A DNA stretch of 43,708 nucleotides from the NCBI RefSeq assembly GCF_024642085.1, contig NZ_JAHEBV010000020.1, positions 1 to 43,708 on the forward strand. The letters are read 5' to 3'. The notes under the pieces were generated by a model. The model ran no database searches. It saw only the letters and a list, made by a program, of their open reading frames with translations, and was not told the DNA's origin. The stretch's first letter is position 1, and every line of letters begins with the position of its first letter. This document shows positions 27,244 through 35,843 of the stretch, piece after piece. The translations under genes and the position numbers were made by a program. The DNA comes from Novosphingobium sp. (lineage in GTDB: Bacteria; Pseudomonadota; Alphaproteobacteria; Sphingomonadales; Sphingomonadaceae).

Positions 27244-28122
27244 ATGAAGCACCACCTGCGCACGCTCGCCAGCGGAATCCATTTCGGCGAAGGGCCGCGC
27301 TGGCGCAATGGACGTCTGTGGTTTTCCGATTTCTACGCGCAATGCATCTATTCGGTCGATCTGGCCGGGGACTTACGCGTCGAACTGAGGCTGGAAGGCC
27401 AGCCGTCCGGGCTTGGCTGGATGCCCGATGGGTCGCTGTTGGTGGTGCGGATGGAATTGCGCCAAGTGTGGCGGCGTTGGCCGGACGGACGGTTTGAATG
27501 CCACGCAGATCTGGCTGATCATTCGGCTTTCATGTGCAATGACATGGTGGTCGATCCCGACGGTCGCGCCTATGTGGGCAACTTCGGTTTCGATCTGGGC
27601 GCAGCATTGGCTGAACGCGGGGTCGCGGGCGTTCTGGCCGATCACCCGACCACAATGCTCGCTCTGATTCAGAGCGACGGCGCGGTCAGCGATGCCGCGC
27701 CCGGAGAACGTTTTTCTTTCCCCAATGGCATGGTGATTAGCCCTGATGGGCACACGTTAATTGTAGCCGAAACCTTTGGCACACGGCTTACCCAACTGGA
27801 CATCGCAGACAATGGCACGCTGACCAACCGCCGGCCGTTTGCATTGACCGCGCCGCGTATTCCGGACGGGATTTGCCTTGATGCCAGCGGCGCCGTGTGG
27901 ATCGCCAATCCCGCCGCCCCGGAATGTGCGCTGATCGCGCCGGGCGGCGAAGTGCTGGATGTCGTCCAGACCGGCGACCTGCCCTGCTACGCCTGCATGC
28001 TGGGTGGGCCGACCGGACGGCACCTGTTCATGCTGGTGGCTGCAGATTCGGGACCGAGCGACACGGCAACCGGCAAGGTGCTGGTTACCGAAGTTTCGAC
28101 CGCCCATGCCGGATTGCCCTGA
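27244..28122 (+). CDS. SMP-30/gluconolactonase-family protein (putative lactonase)
   Basis: This 292-residue six-bladed propeller of the SMP-30/gluconolactonase/LRE family has FGEGPRWRNGRLWFSDF with the first metal-binding Glu. It also has NDMVVDPDGRAYVGNFGF with metal-binding Asn, and FPNGMVISPDG and PDGICLDASGAVWIAN with further ligands. The enzymes use one divalent cation to hydrolyse lactones. It starts four bases after the SDR gene and ends the rightward operon. In this context it would open a lactone to a hydroxy acid. No signal peptide is present, so it is cytoplasmic. The exact lactone is unknown. Confidence 0.9.
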   Translation: MKHHLRTLASGIHFGEGPRWRNGRLWFSDFYAQCIYSVDLAGDLRVELRLEGQPSGLGWMPDGSLLVVRMELRQVWRRWPDGRFECHADLADHSAFMCNDMVVDPDGRAYVGNFGFDLGAALAERGVAGVLADHPTTMLALIQSDGAVSDAAPGERFSFPNGMVISPDGHTLIVAETFGTRLTQLDIADNGTLTNRRPFALTAPRIPDGICLDASGAVWIANPAAPECALIAPGGEVLDVVQTGDLPCYACMLGGPTGRHLFMLVAADSGPSDTATGKVLVTEVSTAHAGLP

Positions 28123-28189
28123 TTTCGCGCTCGACAGACCGGAGGCGGGTCGGCACTAGGGGCCCTCCTGTCCCTGTAAAGACCTGATC

Positions 28190-29053
28190 GTGAACCTTTT
28201 CCTCCGCTCTGCCGCTCTTCTCGCATTTGCGGCCACTGCCGCCTGCGCTCCGGTCGCCCCGCCGCCCAAAGCCACTCCTGCTGCGATGACCGCTTCAGCC
28301 GAAACGCTGACGCTGAAAAGCGCCGATGGCCGCACCGTGCCCGTTCTGTTGGTCGCACCGGCACAGCCACTGGGCGTGGTGTTGTTCTCGCACGGTGGAG
28401 GTACCCCGCTTGCCGGGGTCCGCCCGGTGATCGACCGTCTGGTGGCAGCAGGCTTTGCCGTGGCCGCGCCAACCCACACCGATTCGCTGGACCAGCCGGC
28501 TGAAACCCGTACCACCATGCAGGACGCCTTCCCGACCCGCGTTGGCGACATGATCGCCGTATCAGCTTTTGCCGCGCAGAGGTTTCCCGGATTGGCCCAG
28601 GCTGCGGCAGGCCACAGTTACGGCGCATTGACCGGGCTGATGGCGGGCGGTGCATTCGCCCCGATGGTGCCGGCCAAAGTCGATGCGGTGAAAGCCGTGG
28701 TGATGTTTTCCTCGCCCGGACCGATCCCCGGCCTCAGCCAGGCGCCCGGCCCGCTGGACGGTGTAACGGTGCCGACCCTTCTGGTCACCGGCACCGCAGA
28801 CACCGTGCCTGGCTTCGTGTCTGATCCTGCGCTCCACCTGTTCTATTTCGACAGGCTTCCGGAAGGCGATCACACGGTCCTGATCGTAAAGGGCGCGACG
28901 CATGAGTTTGTTGCCGGCAAGGAAGCCGGGTTCAACGAAACGTGGGCCTTGGCAATCGACTTCCTGAAAGCAAGGATTGCCGGCGACGCAGCCGCGGCAA
29001 AGCGCTTTGCAGCGGCTACTGGTGGAGCGCAGGTTGAGGTACGGCGGCGCTAG
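28190..29053 (+). CDS. Alpha/beta-hydrolase lipoprotein
   Basis: This 287-residue protein starts at a GTG with a lipoprotein signal (lipobox ATAAC, Cys19). The alpha/beta-hydrolase fold follows: oxyanion region FSHGGGTPLAG, nucleophile elbow GHSYG, VTGTADTVPG before the acid, and a late His in KGATHEFVAG. The layout is like dienelactone-hydrolase or platelet-activating-factor-acetylhydrolase-like esterases. Its substrate is unknown. It lies 67 bp after the lactonase gene on the same strand but may be a separate unit. Its stop codon shares CTAG with gmk. Confidence 0.82.
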   Translation: MNLFLRSAALLAFAATAACAPVAPPPKATPAAMTASAETLTLKSADGRTVPVLLVAPAQPLGVVLFSHGGGTPLAGVRPVIDRLVAAGFAVAAPTHTDSLDQPAETRTTMQDAFPTRVGDMIAVSAFAAQRFPGLAQAAAGHSYGALTGLMAGGAFAPMVPAKVDAVKAVVMFSSPGPIPGLSQAPGPLDGVTVPTLLVTGTADTVPGFVSDPALHLFYFDRLPEGDHTVLIVKGATHEFVAGKEAGFNETWALAIDFLKARIAGDAAAAKRFAAATGGAQVEVRRR

Positions 29054-29688
29054 TCACGCATCAGTTCACGGACAAAGCCGATCAGGCCGGTCTGCCGGGC
29101 GCGCTTCATGCGTTCGGCGTGGAGTATTTCACGAACCTTGGCAAAGCACAGGTCGATATCGTCGTTGACCACGACATAGTCATAGCCGTCCCAATGGCTG
29201 ATCTCGGCGCGGGCGCGTTCCATCCGTTTGGCGATCACATTGGGCGCATCGGTTCCGCGCCCGGTCAGACGGCGGCGCAGTTCATCGATTGTGGGGGGGA
29301 GCAGGAACACCCGGACAACATCGGTTTCCAGCTTCTGATAAAGCTGCTGGGTACCCTGCCAATCAATGTCGAACAGGAAGTCCTGCCCGTCACGAAGTCC
29401 CGCTTTCACCTGGGCCTTGGGCGTGCCGTAACTATGCCCGAACACTGGCGCCCATTCCAGAAAATGCTCTTCCTCGACCATCCGGTCAAAGGTCGGCTGA
29501 TCGACAAAGATGTAATCCTGTCCATCGACCTCGCCCGGGCGCTGGGGCCTGGTGGTGACGGAAACCGAAAGGCAGATCTCCGCGTCGGCATTGAGCAGCA
29601 TGTGCGAGATCGTGGTCTTGCCCGCGCCCGAAGGCGATGACAGGATGAACATCAGGCCGCGGCGCTGCAGGGTATCTGGAGTTGCCAT
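29050..29688 (-). CDS. gmk: Guanylate kinase
   Basis: Gmk phosphorylates GMP to GDP with ATP. The 212-residue product has the P-loop in SSPSGAGKTT (17-26). GMP-binding SVSVTTRPQRPGEVDGQDYIFV, EWAPVFGHSYGTPK and DIDWQGTQQL are also present, with RLTGRGTD in the lid. The ATG at 29688 is chosen; a TTG at 29697 is also in frame and neither has a strong ribosome site. Length is normal. It runs leftward downstream of the small conserved gene and sspB and may be cotranscribed with them. Confidence 0.96.
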   Translation of the reverse strand: MATPDTLQRRGLMFILSSPSGAGKTTISHMLLNADAEICLSVSVTTRPQRPGEVDGQDYIFVDQPTFDRMVEEEHFLEWAPVFGHSYGTPKAQVKAGLRDGQDFLFDIDWQGTQQLYQKLETDVVRVFLLPPTIDELRRRLTGRGTDAPNVIAKRMERARAEISHWDGYDYVVVNDDIDLCFAKVREILHAERMKRARQTGLIGFVRELMRD

Positions 29689-29718
29689 GGCGCTCAATCG
29701 CTCATGGAAGCGCTGCGA

Positions 29719-30138
29719 TCAAGCGCCCGAGGTGTCCGCACCGCCCTTTTTCGCCTGCTTGTCCACCAGCACCTTGCCCTTTGCGCGGGCCTTTTCCTTG
29801 CCGCGGCGTCGGTCGAGCAGGGTTTTGGCGAGCAGACCGCCGCCCACAATCAGCGCCCCGGGGACCGAACGGGTTGCCATACGGGCAAGCGCGGTGCCGA
29901 CCAGGGTCTGGGTCATGGAGCGACCTTTGACAATCGCTTTGGCCTTGCCGGGCGCATACTTGGTCTGCAGCAAGGTGCGTTCAACCACGTGACGCAGAAT
30001 CCGCCCGCCGCCGCGCAGTGCAATGTCGGCCGCGATCAGATTGGTCATCGGATTGGGACTGGCGTCCTGCGCCTTTTCGCCGGCCATGCGGGCAGCGGCC
30101 TTTGTCTTGCCCGCAAGGGTCTTGGGAGCCTTTGCCAC
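29719..30138 (-). CDS. Conserved small basic protein with a hydrophobic segment
   Basis: This 139-residue protein is Lys/Arg/Ala-rich at both ends. A middle segment (GGGRILRHVVERTLLQTKY) precedes a hydrophobic stretch (about 90-112, ATRSVPGALIVGGGLLAKTLL) that could cross or touch the membrane. I recognise no named domain. It starts with MAKAPKTLAGKTKAAAR four bases after the sspB stop codon, so the two are likely cotranscribed. Function unknown. Confidence 0.72.
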   Translation of the reverse strand: MAKAPKTLAGKTKAAARMAGEKAQDASPNPMTNLIAADIALRGGGRILRHVVERTLLQTKYAPGKAKAIVKGRSMTQTLVGTALARMATRSVPGALIVGGGLLAKTLLDRRRGKEKARAKGKVLVDKQAKKGGADTSGA

Positions 30139-30142
30139 GGGC

Positions 30143-30637
30143 CTATTTCTTCCGTCCGAAATCGACCGTCACCACGTTGGAACCATCATCGGTTCCGGCC
30201 GGAGCTTCACCATCGGGCGTATCGTTCTCGGCATCCTCGTGCGGTTCGGGGCCGTCGGGCGCACCAAGTGCCTGAAATTGCAGGCCGAAATCGACGGCCG
30301 GATCGACAAACGCGGTGATCGCCGAAAACGGTACGTCCAGCTTTGCCGGGATCTGGTTGAAAGTCAGTCCGACCGAAAAACCGTCTTCGCCAACTGTCAG
30401 ATCCCAGAACTTGTTCTGCAGGACGATGGTCATTTCGTCGGGGAAGCGCTCCTTCAGGTGTGACGGGATCGATACCCCGGGCGCTTCGGTCTTGAAGGTA
30501 ATGTAGAAATGGTGGTTGCCCGGCAGGGTTCCGCCGGTCGTTTCAACCTGGCCCAGCACCCGGCCGACCACAGCGCGCAGCGCCTCCTGGACGATTTCGT
30601 CATAGGGGATCAGGCTGTCTGGTGCGTCATCGCTCAT
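30143..30637 (-). CDS. sspB: SspB-family ClpXP adaptor (alpha-type)
   Basis: SspB tethers ssrA-tagged and other substrates to ClpX for degradation. The 164-residue protein has the alpha-type substrate-binding domain: IPYDEIVQEALRAVVGRVL, GNHHFYITFKTEAPGVSIP, MTIVLQNKFWDL and SVGLTFNQIPAKLDVPF. A long acidic linker follows, and a C-terminal tail SNVVTVDFGRKK that fits the ClpX-binding peptide. The ATG at 30637 gives the usual N-terminus MSDDAPDSLIPY; the open frame to 30799 overlaps the divergent hisB gene and is not coding. In Caulobacter, SspB-alpha helps degrade CtrA-cycle regulators. Confidence 0.9.
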   Translation of the reverse strand: MSDDAPDSLIPYDEIVQEALRAVVGRVLGQVETTGGTLPGNHHFYITFKTEAPGVSIPSHLKERFPDEMTIVLQNKFWDLTVGEDGFSVGLTFNQIPAKLDVPFSAITAFVDPAVDFGLQFQALGAPDGPEPHEDAENDTPDGEAPAGTDDGSNVVTVDFGRKK

Positions 30638-30704
30638 GGCTGTCAACTGGCGTCCTTGGGGGTATAGGTCAAGCCATAGCAGCAACGGGCGGCCACGCGA
30701 ATGG

Positions 30705-30732
30705 TTGCACGGTGCGCAATCCGGCCTATAGG
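30705..30732 (+). promoter_or_regulatory. Candidate hisB promoter
   Basis: TTGCAC (30705-30710), then 16 bases, then TATAGG (30727-30732), within the palindrome GGCCTATAGGCC (30723-30734). Transcription would start about 30738-30741, at or next to the hisB ATG (30741). There is no Shine-Dalgarno, so the his mRNA may be leaderless. Confidence 0.45.
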
Positions 30733-30740
30733 CCAGCCCC

Positions 30741-31334
30741 ATGCGTACTGCCAGAATCGCTCGAAAGACGCACGAAACCGACATCCTGGTCGAGGTCAAT
30801 CTTGACGGGACCGGGGCCTATGACGTGTCGACCGGGATCGGCTTCCTCGATCACATGATCGAACAGTTCAGCCGCCATTCGCTGATCGATGTGACCTGCC
30901 GCATCAAAGGCGACCTGCACGTCGACCAGCACCACACGACCGAGGACAGCGCGATCGCGATTGGCCAGGCGATCGCGAGCGCGCTGGGCGACAAGGCCGG
31001 GATCGGACGATACGGCACGGCTTACAGCCCCATGGACGAGGCGCTGGCCCGCGTCGCGCTCGACATATCGGGGCGGCCTTGGCTGGTATGGAACGCTGCG
31101 TTCAGCCAGCCGCGCCTTGGCGAAATGGATACCGAGCTGTTCGAACACTGGTTCCAGTCGATTGCGCAGGCGGTGGGGATCACGCTGCATATCGAACTGC
31201 TTTACGGGCAGAACAACCACCACATCTGCGAAGGCATCTTCAAGGGTTTTGCCCGTGCAATGCGCCAGGCGGTCGAGCTTGATCCGCGCAAGGGTGGAGC
31301 AATTCCCAGTACCAAGGGGGTGCTCGGTGGCTGA
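30741..31334 (+). CDS. hisB: Imidazoleglycerol-phosphate dehydratase
   Basis: HisB dehydrates imidazole glycerol phosphate to imidazole acetol phosphate in histidine synthesis. The 197-residue monofunctional enzyme has the metal-binding histidine motifs [24 protein letters not shown] and [14 protein letters not shown]. It has no phosphatase domain, as in most bacteria outside Enterobacteria. The ATG is preceded by GGCCAGCCCC, without Shine-Dalgarno complementarity. It overlaps hisH by eight bases and heads the hisBHAFE-HIT operon; it diverges from sspB. Confidence 0.97.
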   Translation: MRTARIARKTHETDILVEVNLDGTGAYDVSTGIGFLDHMIEQFSRHSLIDVTCRIKGDLHVDQHHTTEDSAIAIGQAIASALGDKAGIGRYGTAYSPMDEALARVALDISGRPWLVWNAAFSQPRLGEMDTELFEHWFQSIAQAVGITLHIELLYGQNNHHICEGIFKGFARAMRQAVELDPRKGGAIPSTKGVLGG

Positions 31335-31947
31335 GGTTGTCGCGCTGGTCGATTACGGCGCGGGCAATCTTCATTCCGTCGCCAACGCACTAAAAGCGGC
31401 GGGCTGTAACGGCGTCACGATTACCGACAGCCCCGATGTGGTTCGCGCTGCCGACCGGATTGTCCTGCCCGGCGTCGGCAGTTTCAGGGCCTGCGCCGAA
31501 GGGCTGAACGCGATTCCCCACTTGGTCGAAGCAATGCACGAGCGGGTGTTCGTCGGCGGCGCGCCATTCCTGGGCATTTGCGTTGGAATGCAGTTGCTCG
31601 CCGCGACCGGAGTGGAGCACGGCGAAACCTCGGGGCTGGGATGGATCGCGGGCCAAGTGCGGCTGATCGAACGGACTGACCGGCGGATCAAGGTGCCGCA
31701 TATGGGCTGGAACGATGTCGCGACCACTGCCCACGCGGTGCTGATTGAACCGGGTGAGGGTTATTTCCTTCATTCCTACCATTTTGTCCCTGATGATGGC
31801 CGCCATGTGCTGGCGATGACCGACCACGGCGGCGGACTGGTCGCCGCGGTTGGGCGCGACAATCTGGTAGGCGTTCAGTTTCACCCGGAAAAGAGCCAGG
31901 CATATGGACTTGCCTTGCTGTCTCGCTTTCTTGAGTGGAAGCCGTGA
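31327..31947 (+). CDS. hisH: Imidazole glycerol phosphate synthase glutaminase subunit
   Basis: HisH hydrolyses glutamine and feeds ammonia to HisF. The 206-residue class I amidotransferase has [17 protein letters not shown], nucleophile Cys85 in GICVGMQ, and His186 and Glu188 in QFHPEKS. It begins with GTG inside the end of hisB (8-base overlap) and ends with GTGA shared with hisA. Such overlaps suggest translational coupling. The open frame upstream to 30961 lies inside hisB in another frame and is not coding. Confidence 0.97.
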   Translation: MAEVVALVDYGAGNLHSVANALKAAGCNGVTITDSPDVVRAADRIVLPGVGSFRACAEGLNAIPHLVEAMHERVFVGGAPFLGICVGMQLLAATGVEHGETSGLGWIAGQVRLIERTDRRIKVPHMGWNDVATTAHAVLIEPGEGYFLHSYHFVPDDGRHVLAMTDHGGGLVAAVGRDNLVGVQFHPEKSQAYGLALLSRFLEWKP

Positions 31948-32672
31948 TCGTATTCCCCGCCATCGACCTTAAAGCCGGTCAGGTCGTTCGTCTGGCCGAG
32001 GGCGATATGGCCCGCGCCACGGTCTATGGCGATGATCCGGCGGCACAGGCAGCGCTGTTTGCCGAGGCCGGATCGCAATTCCTCCACGTGGTCGATCTGG
32101 ACGGCAGCTTTGCCGGCCGCGCCGAGAACCGCGAGGCGGTGGAAGCCATTGTCGCGGCGTTTCCTGGCCACGTACAGCTGGGCGGCGGGATCCGTACCCG
32201 CGCAGCTGTCGAAGGCTGGTTTGACCTTGGGGTAAGCCGCGTCGTGATGGGCTCCGCCGCGCTCAAGGACCCTGATTTCGTGCGCGATATGGCGGCAGAG
32301 TTCCCGGGCGGAATCGTCGTTGCGGTCGACGCGAAAGACGGGATGGTCGCAACCGAGGGCTGGGCCGATGTCTCGGACGTTGAAGTGGTCGACCTCGCCC
32401 GCCGGTTCGAAGACGCTGGAGTCGCCAGCCTGCTTTTCACCGACATCGGCCGCGACGGGCTGCTGAAAGGCGTCAACATCGACGCAACTGTCGAACTGGC
32501 CCGCAGAGTAGACTTGCCGGTGATCGCCAGCGGCGGGGTCAAGGGGCTCGACGACATTCACGTTCTGGCGCTGCACGCGCATGAAGGCATCGAAGGGGTA
32601 ATTACCGGGCGCGCGCTTTACGAAGGGCGGCTCGATCTGGCCGCGGCAATTGCAATGGCGAACAGGGCATGA
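31944..32672 (+). CDS. hisA: ProFAR isomerase
   Basis: HisA isomerises N'-5'-phosphoribosyl-formimino-AICAR ribotide (ProFAR) to PRFAR, a TIM-barrel reaction. The 242-residue product has the catalytic Asp8 in [25 protein letters not shown] and [14 protein letters not shown], with the second catalytic Asp in that segment. The phosphate-binding IASGGVKG is present. It starts with GTG in a GTGA overlap with hisH and ends in an ATGA overlap with hisF. A GTG start at 31944 gives the standard N-terminus; the frame also allows 31935. Confidence 0.97.
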   Translation: MIVFPAIDLKAGQVVRLAEGDMARATVYGDDPAAQAALFAEAGSQFLHVVDLDGSFAGRAENREAVEAIVAAFPGHVQLGGGIRTRAAVEGWFDLGVSRVVMGSAALKDPDFVRDMAAEFPGGIVVAVDAKDGMVATEGWADVSDVEVVDLARRFEDAGVASLLFTDIGRDGLLKGVNIDATVELARRVDLPVIASGGVKGLDDIHVLALHAHEGIEGVITGRALYEGRLDLAAAIAMANRA

Positions 32673-33430
32673 CCGTCCGCATCCGCGTAATCCCCTGCCT
32701 CGACGTGCGCGACGGGCGCGTGGTCAAGGGCGTCAATTTCGTAAACCTCAAGGACGCTGGAGATCCGGTCGAACAGGCCCGCACCTATGACGCGGCCGGA
32801 GCGGACGAGTTGTGCTTCCTGGATATTTCCGCCAGCCACGAAGGACGCGGAACTTTGCTCGAAGTCGTCAGGCGCACTGCCGAAGTCTGCTTTATGCCCC
32901 TGACCGTCGGCGGCGGGGTGCGCACGGTGGAGGATGCCCGGGCGCTGCTGCTTGCCGGCGCGGACAAGGTCGCGGTCAATTCCGCGGCCGTCAGCCGCCC
33001 TGAAATGGTTGCCGACATCGCCCAGAAAATGGGTAGCCAGTGCATCGTCGCCTCGGTCGATGCGCGGCGGGTGGCGCCGGGCAAATGGGAAATCTTCACC
33101 CACGGCGGACGCCAGGCCACCGGGATCGATGCGCTGGCGCACGCGGTCCGTCTGGCGCAGCTGGGCGCGGGCGAACTGCTGGTAACCTCGATGGACGGCG
33201 ACGGTACGCAGGGCGGCTATGATCTTGACCTGACCCGCACGATTGCCGATGCCGTATCGGTTCCGGTGATCGCCAGCGGCGGGGTCGGCACGCTCGAACA
33301 TCTGGTCGAAGGCGTGACAAAAGGCCACGCATCCGCAGTTCTCGCCGCTTCAATCTTTCATTTTGGCACCCATACCCTGGCCCAGGCCCACTCTGCCCTG
33401 CGCGCAGCAGGCTTGCCGGCACGCAGTTAG
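32669..33430 (+). CDS. hisF: Imidazole glycerol phosphate synthase cyclase subunit
   Basis: HisF combines PRFAR with ammonia from HisH to give imidazole glycerol phosphate and AICAR. The 253-residue TIM barrel has Asp12 in [17 protein letters not shown] and the second catalytic Asp in [13 protein letters not shown]. The phosphate loops are TVGGGVRT and IASGGVG. It overlaps hisA by four bases (ATGA). Downstream, hisE starts after 19 bases. HisG, HisD, HisC and HisI are not in this window. Confidence 0.97.
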   Translation: MTVRIRVIPCLDVRDGRVVKGVNFVNLKDAGDPVEQARTYDAAGADELCFLDISASHEGRGTLLEVVRRTAEVCFMPLTVGGGVRTVEDARALLLAGADKVAVNSAAVSRPEMVADIAQKMGSQCIVASVDARRVAPGKWEIFTHGGRQATGIDALAHAVRLAQLGAGELLVTSMDGDGTQGGYDLDLTRTIADAVSVPVIASGGVGTLEHLVEGVTKGHASAVLAASIFHFGTHTLAQAHSALRAAGLPARS

Positions 33431-33449
33431 CTTGGCAGACCACGCAGCC

Positions 33450-33764
33450 ATGGACACTCTGACCCGCCTTGCCGCGACCATCGCCGCGCGCCGCGATGCC
33501 GACCCTGCGACCAGCTGGGTGGCCAGGCTCCATGCGCGCGGAGTTCCAGTGATTGCAAAAAAGCTGGGCGAGGAAGCTGTCGAGACCGTCATTGCCGCGC
33601 TGACTGGCACGCGCGAGGAATTGATTGGCGAAGCGGCCGACACACTGTTCCACCTGCTCGTCCTGCTTGATGCCAAGGGGGTCACCCTTGATGAAGTTAC
33701 CGCCGAGATTGACCGCCGAGAGGGCGTTAGCGGGATCGCAGAAAAAGCCAGCCGGAGCGAATGA
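33450..33764 (+). CDS. hisE: Phosphoribosyl-ATP pyrophosphatase
   Basis: HisE hydrolyses phosphoribosyl-ATP to phosphoribosyl-AMP. The 104-residue all-alpha MazG-like protein has GVPVIAKKLGEEAVETVIAA with the metal-binding Glu residues and EELIGEAADTLFHLLVLL. The frame is open from 33363, within the end of hisF, but the ATG at 33450 gives the usual MDTLTRLA start. It is monofunctional; the fused HisI domain seen in enterobacteria is absent. It overlaps the HIT gene by four bases. Confidence 0.95.
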   Translation: MDTLTRLAATIAARRDADPATSWVARLHARGVPVIAKKLGEEAVETVIAALTGTREELIGEAADTLFHLLVLLDAKGVTLDEVTAEIDRREGVSGIAEKASRSE

Positions 33765-34141
33765 TGCCAATCAACGCCACCCTGCCCTATGACGATCAGA
33801 ACATTTTTGCGAAAATCCTGCGCGGCGAAATACCAAACAAGACCGTCTATGCGGATGAATGGGCGCTGGCGTTTCACGATATCAATCCGCAGGCGCCTCT
33901 GCACGTGCTGGTTATCCCCCGGGGCGCCTATGTCAGCTGGGATGATTTCTCGGCGCGGGCATCGGCAGACGAAATCGCCGGATTCATCCGCGCCGTGGGC
34001 CATATCGCACGTGAGGCGGGGCTGGTCGAACCGGGATACCGTTTGCTGGCCAATGTAGGGGGGCACGGTCATCAGGAAGTGCCGCACCTTCACGTCCACT
34101 TGTTCGGCGGCAGACCTTTGGGTCCGATGCTGGCGCGCTGA
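33761..34141 (+). CDS. HIT-family (HinT-like) nucleotide hydrolase
   Basis: This 126-residue histidine-triad protein of the HinT branch hydrolyses nucleoside phosphoramidates and AMP conjugates. It has IFAKILRGEIPNKTVYAD, AFHDINPQAPLHVLVIP, and the triad H109-L-H111-V-H113 in PHLHVHLFGG. It overlaps hisE by four bases, so it is the last gene of the his operon. That placement next to hisE is common in alphaproteobacteria, though the HIT protein has no proven role in histidine synthesis. Confidence 0.95.
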   Translation: MMPINATLPYDDQNIFAKILRGEIPNKTVYADEWALAFHDINPQAPLHVLVIPRGAYVSWDDFSARASADEIAGFIRAVGHIAREAGLVEPGYRLLANVGGHGHQEVPHLHVHLFGGRPLGPMLAR

Positions 34142-34198
34142 GCCGCCCTGCACGACTGATCAGCCGTGCAAACTGCGCCCTGGCGCACTTTAGCGGGG

Positions 34199-34227
34199 TT
34201 GCCGTGCGACTCCTGCGCTTGCTAAAG
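34199..34227 (+). promoter_or_regulatory. Candidate promoter of the tol-pal operon
   Basis: TTGCCG (34199-34204), 17 bases, then CTAAAG (34222-34227). Initiation near 34234 would leave only a few untranslated bases before the ybgC ATG at 34238. The -10 match is weak. Confidence 0.3.
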
Positions 34228-34237
34228 GTCCGGCGGC

Positions 34238-34693
34238 ATGACGTCATTTCCCGCGCCTCCTTCCGGTTTGATCGACGGCACCGTTCACCGTTTTGCCGTG
34301 CGCGCCTATATTGAGGATACGGACCTTTCAGGGGTGGTATATCACGCCAATTACCTGCGCTGGTTCGAACGCGCGCGCAGCGATTTCGTTCGCCTGCGGG
34401 GGATTGATCAGCGCGGCGCAAACGAAAGCGGCCTGGGCGCCTTTGCCGTGGTTGACCTGACCATCCGTTATGCCGTGCCCGCGCGACTGGATGATGCAAT
34501 ACTGATTGAGACCCGCTGCGCGGATCTGCGCGCCGCATCGTGCCGGATGCACCAGAAGGCCTTACGCGATGACGGCATATTACTGTCAGAGGCTAACTTT
34601 CGCGTCGGTTTTGTTTCTCCCGATGGTCGCCCCCGCCGCATGCCGGACGGCTGGCACGCGGCCTTTGCCCACATCGTTCCTGAAGGATCCTGA
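34238..34693 (+). CDS. ybgC: YbgC-type acyl-CoA thioesterase, first gene of tol-pal operon
   Basis: This 151-residue hotdog-fold 4HBT thioesterase has the catalytic motif YIEDTDLSGVVYHANYLRWFERAR (Asp29, His36 in its EDTDLSGVVYH part), then FAVVDLTIRYAVPARLDD. YbgC hydrolyses acyl-CoA or acyl-ACP and is thought to link phospholipid synthesis with the Tol-Pal envelope system. Its stop overlaps the tolQ start (TGATG). No Shine-Dalgarno is evident. The stretch 34142-34237 upstream holds the candidate promoter. Confidence 0.92.
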   Translation: MTSFPAPPSGLIDGTVHRFAVRAYIEDTDLSGVVYHANYLRWFERARSDFVRLRGIDQRGANESGLGAFAVVDLTIRYAVPARLDDAILIETRCADLRAASCRMHQKALRDDGILLSEANFRVGFVSPDGRPRRMPDGWHAAFAHIVPEGS

Positions 34694-35391
34694 TGAGCCT
34701 TGCCACCCTCCTTGCCGCAAGCACTGCTGCTGCGCCGCGCCATCTTAACCCGGTCAAACTGTTCCTCGACGCCGATATTGTCGTGCAGATCGTCATGGCA
34801 GGGCTGATCCTCGCCTCGGTCTGGGTGTGGATGATCGTGCTGTCCTTCAGTCTTCGCTCCAGCGCGATCCGCAAGCGGTGTGACGGGTTTGAGCGCGCGT
34901 TCTGGAAAACCAAGGACATCGACGCGTTCCAGGCCGAATGGGAAAGCCGCGAAACGCCATCAGCCCGTGTGGCCGCTGCCGGACTTGCCGAATGGCGCGC
35001 TTCGGCCAGGCGCGACAAGGAAGGAACGCGCCAGCGTCTTTCCCTGGCTATGGACGGCGCGATTGCGCAGGAGGCGGACCGGTTGTCCGAACGTCTGAAC
35101 TTTCTGGCGACGGTCGGGGCGGTTGCGCCGTTTGTAGGCCTGTTTGGCACCGTCTGGGGGATCATGAACAGCTTTTTCCAGATCGGACAGCAGCAGAACT
35201 CATCGCTGGCGGTGGTTGCGCCGGGCATATCCGAAGCGCTGTTTGCCACCGCGATCGGGCTGTTTGCGGCGATTCCTGCGGTGATTGCCTACAACCGTTT
35301 TTCGCACCGGGTCGATCAGCTGGAAGCACGACTGCAACGCTTTGCCGACCGGTTCCACGCCAGCCTGAGCCGCGATCTGGAGGGGCAGTAA
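34693..35391 (+). CDS. tolQ: Tol-Pal proton-channel subunit TolQ
   Basis: TolQ forms, with TolR, the inner-membrane proton-driven stator that powers TolA during division and outer-membrane invagination. The 232-residue protein has three transmembrane segments (about 30-52, 138-160 and 175-198). It has the conserved GAVAPFVGLFGTVWGIMNSFF and APGISEALFATAIGLFAAIPAVIAYNRF. These match the ExbB/MotA family. It overlaps ybgC by one base, and tolR starts one base after its stop codon. Confidence 0.96.
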   Translation: MSLATLLAASTAAAPRHLNPVKLFLDADIVVQIVMAGLILASVWVWMIVLSFSLRSSAIRKRCDGFERAFWKTKDIDAFQAEWESRETPSARVAAAGLAEWRASARRDKEGTRQRLSLAMDGAIAQEADRLSERLNFLATVGAVAPFVGLFGTVWGIMNSFFQIGQQQNSSLAVVAPGISEALFATAIGLFAAIPAVIAYNRFSHRVDQLEARLQRFADRFHASLSRDLEGQ

Positions 35392-35392
35392 G

Positions 35393-35833
<441 letters not shown>

Positions 35834-35843
35834 GCCCGGCACC

